The translations under genes and the position numbers were made by a program. Shown here one piece after another: positions 1-4,360 of a stretch of DNA of 5,480 nucleotides (position 1 is its first letter; each line of letters starts with the position of its first letter). The DNA is from Bacteroidales bacterium. GTDB lineage: Bacteria; Bacteroidota; Bacteroidia; Bacteroidales; JALTDM01. Where the stretch lies: assembly GCA_027074135.1 (NCBI GenBank), contig JALTDM010000317.1, forward strand, positions 1-5,480, given 5' to 3'. Below the pieces are notes generated by a model, which was not told the DNA's origin, did no database searches, and saw only the letters and a program-made list of their open reading frames with translations.

Positions 1-845
1 TATTCCTGCTTTCATTTATATGGGGAGCATCTTTTATACTGATAAAAAAAGCTCTGCGAAGTTTTGATATGTTTGAAGTATCGTCTTTGCGTATTTTTAT
101 TGCTTTTATAACGGTTTTGCCGGTTTTCTTTTTCCGGTACAAAAAATTTAAGAAAAAATACATTTTACCCTTGCTTGAAGTTGCATTTATAGGCAATGCC
201 ATTCCAATGTATTTATTTACCTATGCACAACAATACATAGACAGCGCATTGGCAGGTATTCTCAACTCTATTACTCCTATTTACGCATTTTTGATTGCAG
301 TAATTTTTTTTAAACATAAATTTAACTTTCAAAAAGTTATAGGGCTCACAATAGGAACTATTGGTACTATAGGGCTATTACTTGCCAAAGGTACGGCAGA
401 GTTCACAGTAAACAGTATATACATATCGGCAATATTATTGGCCACTCTGATGTATGCCACCAATGTGAATGTTGTAAAAGAATTTTTGCAAGAATTGGAT
501 GGACTTTCCATCACGGTTTTTACTTTTGTCATACTGGGACCTTTGGCATTTGCCGACCTGTGGGCAAAAGGAACTTTCCACAAAATAATTTATATGCCTG
601 TGTGGCACGATTTGATATACATAATCATACTTGCTGTATTCGGCTCTGTTTTGGCTGTAATTGGAATAAACTACTTAATAAATTATTCATCCGCTGTTTT
701 TGCATCATCCGTAACATATATAATACCTGTCTTTGCAATCCTGTGGGGAATAAACGACGGAGAAAACATAACTCTATATCAAATTTTATGGATGACTGTT
801 ATTATATCAGGTACATATTTGCTAAACAAAACAAAATTGGAATAA
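1..845 (+). CDS. EamA/DMT family transporter, 5' end cut off by window edge
   Basis: This is the C-terminal 280 residues of a multi-pass inner-membrane protein of the drug/metabolite transporter (EamA) superfamily. The frame is open from base 3 and does not begin at the ATG at 69. The codons before that ATG encode a typical first EamA helix (FLLSFIWGASFILIKKAL), with the W-G-x-S-F and downstream Lys seen in this family, so only a few N-terminal residues are probably missing. The protein is strongly hydrophobic throughout. It shows the two-repeat layout: a first block with the AL-AGIL-N-S-I-T-P-IYAFL stretch, and a second beginning near YISAILLATLMYATNVNVVKEF. It ends with a G-E-x-I-T-L-Y-Q helix pair and a short basic tail. 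Family members export amino acids, metabolites or drugs; the substrate cannot be read from the sequence. The next gene starts 64 bp downstream on the same strand, and no hairpin terminator is seen between them. Confidence 0.9.
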   Translation, partial: FLLSFIWGASFILIKKALRSFDMFEVSSLRIFIAFITVLPVFFFRYKKFKKKYILPLLEVAFIGNAIPMYLFTYAQQYIDSALAGILNSITPIYAFLIAVIFFKHKFNFQKVIGLTIGTIGTIGLLLAKGTAEFTVNSIYISAILLATLMYATNVNVVKEFLQELDGLSITVFTFVILGPLAFADLWAKGTFHKIIYMPVWHDLIYIIILAVFGSVLAVIGINYLINYSSAVFASSVTYIIPVFAILWGINDGENITLYQILWMTVIISGTYLLNKTKLE

Positions 846-909
846 AAAATTTTAGCGTTTTATTAGACCATAGTAAATTTACATTGTCTTACAATTGAAC
901 ATAAGAGAA

Positions 910-1494
910 ATGCCCGGCTTTGATAAAAGGTTTATAAATAAATGCAAAAGAGGAGACAAAAAAGCACTGGAAGAATTATATCGCAGAAGTGCCAATACTT
1001 TGCTGGGTGTATGTTTACGATATACAAAAAATATTCATGATGCGGAAGATGTTTTTCAAGAAGGATTTATCAAGATTCTCAATAACCTGAAAAACATAAA
1101 AGACGAAAGTAAAATTTGGTCGTGGATGATAAGGATAATGGTAAATACAGCAATAAATTTTCTTAAGAAAAAGCAACGTTTGGGAGAAAACGAATTCATA
1201 GAAGGAGAAGAACGCGACTATTCCGTAACAAATAATTTTTCTCAAAAAGATGACAGTTTGTTGCTGGATTTAATCAGTGAAAAAGACTTGTACGATATGA
1301 TAGAACAACTTCCCGACGGATACAGAATAGTGCTGAGTCTGTATGCCATAGAAGGTTTTACTCATAAAGAAATTGCGGAAGTATTGGGAATTTCGGAAAG
1401 CACTTCAAAAACCCAATATCAAAAGGCAAAAGCCAAATTGAAAAAAATGATAGAAGAAAAATTAAAGATAACTTCTAAAAACAGACTAAAATGA
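910..1494 (+). CDS. ECF-type RNA polymerase sigma-70 family sigma factor
   Basis: This is an extracytoplasmic-function sigma factor of 194 aa, the usual length, that would direct RNA polymerase to a specific promoter set. Region 2 spans about residues 18-88. It contains the conserved DAEDVFQEGF core-binding segment (44-53) and the helix KIWSWMIRIMVNTAINFLKKK used for -10 recognition. Region 4 spans about 126-182 (MIEQLPDGYRIVLSLYAIEG, then the helix-turn-helix THKEIAEVLGISESTSKTQ). I chose the ATG at 910. An in-frame TTG at 895 would add only MNIRE and has no better ribosome site; the frame is closed by a stop at 874. The stop codon overlaps the next start (ATGA, 1491-1494), which indicates translational coupling with the membrane protein downstream, the usual position of an anti-sigma factor. 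Family identity is certain; the regulon is unknown. Confidence 0.95.
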   Translation: MPGFDKRFINKCKRGDKKALEELYRRSANTLLGVCLRYTKNIHDAEDVFQEGFIKILNNLKNIKDESKIWSWMIRIMVNTAINFLKKKQRLGENEFIEGEERDYSVTNNFSQKDDSLLLDLISEKDLYDMIEQLPDGYRIVLSLYAIEGFTHKEIAEVLGISESTSKTQYQKAKAKLKKMIEEKLKITSKNRLK

Positions 1495-2972
1495 GAGGAC
1501 AATTTGAAGACATACTAAAACAAAAAACTTCTTCAATAAAAATATCAACTTCCGATAAACTAACCAATTCCATTAAAGGTGAAATTAAAAGATATTCATT
1601 AAAAACTAAACTTATCCGTACAGCCAAATTTTCAGCAGCAGTTATTACAAGTACAGCGATTTTATTCTATTTTGCCACCAAACATTCAAATGACAAGCCT
1701 CAACAAATTGTTTCCAATACTCCTGCTAAAACCATAAAAGTAGAGCCTAAACCTACCAACAGCATTAACACCACAAAACAAACTGCAGATGAACCTAAAC
1801 CCGGACAAAATAAAACATTAACTACAACAGCCAAACACATACAAAAGACTAAATCACCAGCTATCGACACATTATTAGCCAAAGAAGAATATTCATTCTC
1901 TGCTAAAGGCTTGAAATGGTACAGCAATCAAGATAACATCATTGTAAGCAACTCACAAGACAAAGTAAATATCATCTTTGCAAAACCGGGAATATATAAA
2001 CTTTATGCAAAAGACAATTCATCAAACATTGTAGATTCGGCAATAATTCTATCACTTTTTGCAATGCCTGACAATATTAGCACTTGCAAAAATGAAATTA
2101 AACTTCCTGCCGGCATAACAACTACAAAATATGAAAAAGTTATCAGAAAAGAAAATATAAACAAACTTACAATACCTGTGTATATCACTGCATACTCGCA
2201 CAAACTGACAGATACTATTACAATAACTTTCAACAATAAACCTGAAATTAAATATACAATTATTCCCGTACAACAAAATAAATTTGACATAAAGTTTGAA
2301 GTACCCGAAGGAGTAAAATTATTCTATAACGATAAACAAATAACCGAACTAAAAAATGTACCGACAGGAACATACACCATATTTGCAAAAAATTCATCCG
2401 GTTGCGATACAACAATAACCATAAAAACAGACAAAGCTAAATTGATAGACCCTGAATTTGAGACACAATACCTTGATAATAGAGCAGGTATTCCTATTTA
2501 TTTCAAAAATAAAACCTTCTATTACGGATACAAAAATGTTGATTATCTGTGGGATTTTGGAGACGGTAGCAAATCAACCGAAGAAAACCCGTCTCACATA
2601 TACGAAAAAGAAGGTAAATACACTGTTACACTCACAACAACTGCAGAAGACGGTACACAAAAAACCAAATCACAAACAATTATTTTGTTGCCACCAAAAT
2701 CAACCGGTCAGCCAAATGTCTTTACACCAAACGGTGACGGACAAAACGATATATTCAAAATACAACTGCCAATAAAACTCTCTAATTTCCGCTGTGAAGT
2801 TTTCAGCAGGTCAGGTAAGAAAATTTTTGAAACATCAGACCCTAATAAAGGTTGGGATGGTAAAATCAACGGACAACCCGCTTCTGAAGGCATTTATTAT
2901 TACATAGTTACCGGAAACAAAGAAGATGGCAAGCCATATGTAGAAAAGAGCTTTATATACCTGTACAGGTAA
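1491..2972 (+). CDS. Membrane-anchored PKD-domain protein with T9SS type-B (gliding-associated) C-terminal domain; candidate anti-sigma-like partner of the ECF factor
   Basis: A 493-aa protein. Residues 1-46 are polar and basic with no signal peptide at the start. One hydrophobic segment (about 47-63) follows Lys/Arg residues, predicting a cytoplasmic N-terminus. Residues 64-130 are a Lys/Pro/Thr/Gln-rich linker. Three beta-sandwich-like modules follow, each with a Gly-x-Tyr turn: near PGIYKLYAKD (166-175), TGTYTIFAKN (292-301) and a clear PKD domain at about 322-397 with WDFGDG (354-359) and EGKYTVTL. Residues 409-493 are a gliding-motility-associated C-terminal domain (PNVFTPNGDGQNDIFKI, a GWDGKING motif, EGIYYYIV), which in Bacteroidetes marks T9SS type-B substrates. 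The start overlaps the sigma gene stop and there is no Shine-Dalgarno, so coupled translation is likely. Position and topology resemble an anti-sigma factor, but I do not see a recognisable zinc-binding anti-sigma motif in the N-terminal tail. The domain calls are firm; the regulatory role is inference. Confidence 0.88.
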   Translation: MRGQFEDILKQKTSSIKISTSDKLTNSIKGEIKRYSLKTKLIRTAKFSAAVITSTAILFYFATKHSNDKPQQIVSNTPAKTIKVEPKPTNSINTTKQTADEPKPGQNKTLTTTAKHIQKTKSPAIDTLLAKEEYSFSAKGLKWYSNQDNIIVSNSQDKVNIIFAKPGIYKLYAKDNSSNIVDSAIILSLFAMPDNISTCKNEIKLPAGITTTKYEKVIRKENINKLTIPVYITAYSHKLTDTITITFNNKPEIKYTIIPVQQNKFDIKFEVPEGVKLFYNDKQITELKNVPTGTYTIFAKNSSGCDTTITIKTDKAKLIDPEFETQYLDNRAGIPIYFKNKTFYYGYKNVDYLWDFGDGSKSTEENPSHIYEKEGKYTVTLTTTAEDGTQKTKSQTIILLPPKSTGQPNVFTPNGDGQNDIFKIQLPIKLSNFRCEVFSRSGKKIFETSDPNKGWDGKINGQPASEGIYYYIVTGNKEDGKPYVEKSFIYLYR

Positions 2973-2978
2973 ATAAAC

Positions 2979-3050
2979 CTATTCTATCAAAACAACAGTA
3001 CCAAAACCTCTACTAACCGCTTTGCCAATTCCTAAATACGAAGGGATATA
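2979..3050 (-). pseudogene. Remnant of the C-terminus of a Cas6/RAMP-family CRISPR endoribonuclease
   Basis: On the minus strand, codons from 3050 down to a TAG stop at 2979-2981 read YIPSYLGIGKAVSRGF followed by GTVVLIE. The G-x-G-K-x-x-S-x-G-F-G-x-V pattern right before the stop is the glycine-rich loop that ends Cas6 pre-crRNA endoribonucleases and related RAMP proteins. Only 23 residues survive. The frame stays open rightward through the adjacent repeat-like element to a stop at 3087-3089, but has no start codon and no Cas6-like sequence there. It is therefore a fragment, not a gene. The stop lies 6 bp past the end of the PKD gene on the other strand, so the two were convergent. The neighbouring CRISPR-like repeat independently supports the call. 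The alternative is a chance open frame, or the tail of another RAMP such as a Csm or Cmr subunit. Confidence 0.5.
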
Positions 3051-3087
3051 CTTTAAGAAGCAATTCCACCATAACAAGGATTGAAAC
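3051..3087 (+). CRISPR. Solitary CRISPR-repeat-like element (37 bp), no array
   Basis: The element begins CTTTAAGAAG and ends ACAAGGATTGAAAC. The terminal ATTGAAAC is the 8-nt sequence that forms the 5' handle of crRNAs in many type I and type III systems, and 37 bp is a normal repeat length. CAAT-CC at 3061-3067 can pair with GGATTG at 3078-3083 (six pairs, one bulged T, 10-nt loop), as expected for a Cas6 substrate. I find no second copy in the window, so there are no spacers and no functional array. It lies directly against the Cas6-like tail. Its boundaries are judged by eye from typical repeat ends. Confidence 0.45.
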
Positions 3088-3107
3088 TATAAAAAATTTT
3101 ATTTTTG
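3081..3107 (+). promoter_or_regulatory. Candidate Bacteroidetes-type promoter for the 93-aa gene
   Basis: A perfect match to the Bacteroidetes -7 consensus TAnnTTTG occurs at 3100-3107 (TATTTTTG). A TTG at 3081-3083 can serve as the -33 element with 16 bp between them, slightly shorter than the usual 17-23. The predicted transcript would start near 3113, about 20 nt before the ATG at 3134. The -33 TTG lies inside the CRISPR-repeat-like element. AT-rich sequence makes chance matches possible. Confidence 0.45.
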
Positions 3108-3133
3108 TAAATTATTACCAAAATTTTACAACG

Positions 3134-3415
3134 ATGGAAAATAATAACATTGAAAATCTTGCAATTCAAGTTCTGGAAGAAATAAAAAAAATTTTAGATA
3201 TACACAAACATGTAGAGTTGAATGCTGAAAAAAAAATAGAATGCTTTGACACCTCAGGAAAATACATTGCTGCTTATACCAAAATCAAACACAACGAAAA
3301 AAGATATTGCATAGAAGCAAAATGCAATAATGGTAATATTGCCAAATTTCAAATAAAATTTATGAAACCCGAAAAAATTATTGAAGTACTGGAACTTATA
3401 AAAGAAAACATATAA
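3134..3415 (+). CDS. Hypothetical 93-aa protein
   Basis: I do not recognise this protein. It has no signal peptide or membrane segment, so it is probably cytoplasmic. The layout suggests an alpha-beta-alpha fold: an N-terminal amphipathic helix (about residues 4-24, IENLAIQVLEEIKKILDIHK), then three or four short strands (KKIECFDTSG, YIAAYTKIK, RYCIEAKC, IAKFQIKF), then a C-terminal helix (EKIIEVLELIKENI). It is lysine-rich with three cysteines (in IECF, YCIE and AKCN) that are not in a metal-binding spacing. The ATG at 3134 has no Shine-Dalgarno, which is normal for this phylum, but sits about 20 nt after a likely promoter start. A strong hairpin terminator follows 1 bp after the stop, so it is probably a single-gene transcript. 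Codon use and AT content match the neighbours. It is likely a real gene because of the clean promoter-ORF-terminator layout. Confidence 0.7.
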   Translation: MENNNIENLAIQVLEEIKKILDIHKHVELNAEKKIECFDTSGKYIAAYTKIKHNEKRYCIEAKCNNGNIAKFQIKFMKPEKIIEVLELIKENI

Positions 3416-3416
3416 A

Positions 3417-3454
3417 AACGGCTGCCTATTGGTAGGTAGCCGTTAAAAATTTTT
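3417..3454. terminator. Bidirectional intrinsic terminator
   Basis: A 12-bp stem (AACGGCTGCCTA at 3417-3428, TAGGTAGCCGTT at 3433-3444, one G-T wobble) has a TTGG loop. On the + strand it is followed by AAAAATTTTT; on the minus strand by TTTTTATA. It can end both the 93-aa gene (rightward) and the rubredoxin transcript (leftward). The rubredoxin stop codon overlaps the T tract at 3453-3455. Confidence 0.85.
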
Positions 3455-3617
3455 ATCCTTCATACTCTTCAAAATCCTGTTTGCTCACTCCGCAAACAGG
3501 ACAAGTCCAATCATCGGGAATTTCTTCGAATGGTGTACCTGGTTCTATACCACTGTCCGGATCACCTTTTTCCGGGTCATAAATATAACCGCAAACTGTA
3601 CATACATACTTTTTCAT
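3453..3617 (-). CDS. Rubredoxin
   Basis: A complete 54-aa rubredoxin, a small cytoplasmic one-electron carrier with a single iron held by four cysteines. Both CxxC knuckles are present: KYVCTVCGYIYDP (Cys6, Cys9) and DDWTCPVCGVSKQDFE (Cys39, Cys42). The family's GDPDSGIEPGTPFEEIP middle segment lies between them, and the acidic C-terminus is typical. The length is standard for the family. The start ATG is preceded by ACCTCCT on the + strand (3625-3631), that is AGGAGGT on the coding strand, 7 nt away: an almost perfect Shine-Dalgarno and much stronger than at any other gene here. It begins 15 bp after the stop of the DNA glycosylase gene on the same strand, so the two are very probably co-transcribed. 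Rubredoxins in anaerobes and microaerobes often feed electrons to oxygen- or peroxide-reducing enzymes; the partner is not visible in this window. Confidence 0.96.
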   Translation of the reverse strand: MKKYVCTVCGYIYDPEKGDPDSGIEPGTPFEEIPDDWTCPVCGVSKQDFEEYEG

Positions 3618-3624
3618 AATTATT

Positions 3625-3631
3625 ACCTCCT
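3625..3631 (-). promoter_or_regulatory. Strong Shine-Dalgarno (AGGAGGT) of the rubredoxin gene
   Basis: AGGAGGT on the minus strand, 7 nt upstream of the rubredoxin ATG and within the 15-bp gap after the glycosylase stop. It fixes the rubredoxin start and stands out because Bacteroidetes genes, including the others in this window, usually lack a clear Shine-Dalgarno. It suggests high translation relative to the upstream gene. Confidence 0.8.
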
Positions 3632-3632
3632 A

Positions 3633-4277
3633 TTATTTAAAAATTCTGTTTGTTTGATTATACCATATCACAAAATCAAAATGCGACAACGGTATGTTTA
3701 TTTCTCGCGAATATAGATAAAATTTTTTTTCGATATCCTTATATATTTTCTTAGAAATGGAAACAGGTACTTTTTCAATAATCTCCAAATCAACCAAATT
3801 CCTTAGTATATGCCTGTCCAATATAGCAATATTATCACCTTTACCAACATTTCTTAAGAAATGACTTGCCTCTTTCATTCCGTAACCTTTTATGTTATCA
3901 GACAACCAATCTCTGGCTACCAAATTACCACCCAAATTATCAATAAACCCTCTCACTTGTGGCTTGCCGTTTTTCACAAACTTGTTTCTTAAATCTACAA
4001 TGTATCTTGCTTTATTGTTCCGAAACCTCACCCGTATCAACTTATTGGCAAGATATTCCGTAGATGCATCGTACACACTTCCGTCACTAAAAATCTCTTC
4101 GATAGTCTGCCAACATACCTCTGCTTTGGATTGTGGAGTAAGCAAACAAAAAACCATTTCTTTAAAAACGGGTTCTTCACCACTTTGCCAAGTTTGCTCA
4201 AAAAGCTTAATTTTTTCTTCTATTTGTGGTTTTATTGTTTTGTATATTTCTACAATTTGTTTTTCAGCTTTTTTCAT
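3633..4277 (-). CDS. ogg: Ogg2-type 8-oxoguanine DNA glycosylase / AP lyase
   Basis: A 214-aa DNA repair enzyme of the HhH-GPD superfamily, Ogg2 branch (N-glycosylase/DNA lyase). It would remove 8-oxoguanine from oxidised DNA and then cleave the abasic site. The helix-hairpin-helix and catalytic region is clear: SDNIKGYGMKEASHFLRNVG (126-145) holds the Schiff-base lysine, Lys135, and AILDRHILRN (151-160) holds the catalytic Asp154. The N-terminal LLTPQSKAEVCWQTIEEI segment is also typical. The length fits Ogg2 (about 205-215 aa) and there is no Ogg1-style N-terminal domain or FeS cluster. The protein ends in lysine (Lys214), matching the C-terminal lysine that Ogg2 enzymes use to recognise 8-oxoguanine. 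Ogg2 is best known from archaea and some anaerobic or thermophilic bacteria. Rubredoxin follows 15 bp downstream, which suggests an oxidative-stress theme. The ATG at 4277 lies only 28 bp from the preceding gene's terminator. Confidence 0.93.
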   Translation of the reverse strand: MKKAEKQIVEIYKTIKPQIEEKIKLFEQTWQSGEEPVFKEMVFCLLTPQSKAEVCWQTIEEIFSDGSVYDASTEYLANKLIRVRFRNNKARYIVDLRNKFVKNGKPQVRGFIDNLGGNLVARDWLSDNIKGYGMKEASHFLRNVGKGDNIAILDRHILRNLVDLEIIEKVPVSISKKIYKDIEKKFYLYSREINIPLSHFDFVIWYNQTNRIFK

Positions 4278-4305
4278 ATTACAATTTTGTGATAAAATTA
4301 AATAA

Positions 4306-4335
4306 AAAAGGGTTACCCGCTAAGGCAACCCTTTT
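4306..4335 (-). terminator. Intrinsic terminator of the T9SS-substrate gene
   Basis: The inverted repeat is AAAAGGGTTACC (4306-4317), loop CGCTAA, GGCAACCCTTTT (4324-4335): eleven pairs with one A-C mismatch. Reading leftward, the stem is followed by TTTTTTATTTAATTTT, a good T tract. It lies 25 bp after the stop of the repeat protein and should stop that transcript before the glycosylase gene. Confidence 0.75.
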
Positions 4336-4360
4336 GAAAATCTATTTTCAATTAAGATTT

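Noticed and set aside
69..845. ATG at 69 as the start of the transporter
   Set aside because: In-frame codons from base 3 encode the typical first EamA membrane helix, so the gene begins left of the window.
874..881. TAAATTTA as a -7 promoter box for the sigma operon
   Set aside because: One mismatch to TAnnTTTG and no TTG at a suitable distance upstream; in AT-rich DNA this is weak.
560..898. 112-aa open frame on the + strand overlapping the transporter
   Set aside because: Out-of-frame shadow of the transporter with Cys/Asn/Ile-rich composition and no recognisable domain.
895..909. TTG at 895 as the sigma factor start
   Set aside because: It adds five residues with no family match; the ATG at 910 gives a normal ECF N-terminus. 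It cannot be fully excluded.
2003..2290. Hydrophobic minus-strand frames inside the PKD gene
   Set aside because: Antisense of Lys/Asn/Thr-rich coding sequence yields Phe/Val/Ile-rich translations; no independent support.
2958..2971. 14-bp perfect palindrome TACCTGTACAGGTA at the end of the PKD gene
   Set aside because: It falls in the last codons (YLYR-stop), has no loop or T tract for a terminator, and no second copy is seen; probably chance.
3892..4305. 137-aa open frame on the + strand
   Set aside because: It is antisense to the clear Ogg2 gene, with no family features; a shadow frame.
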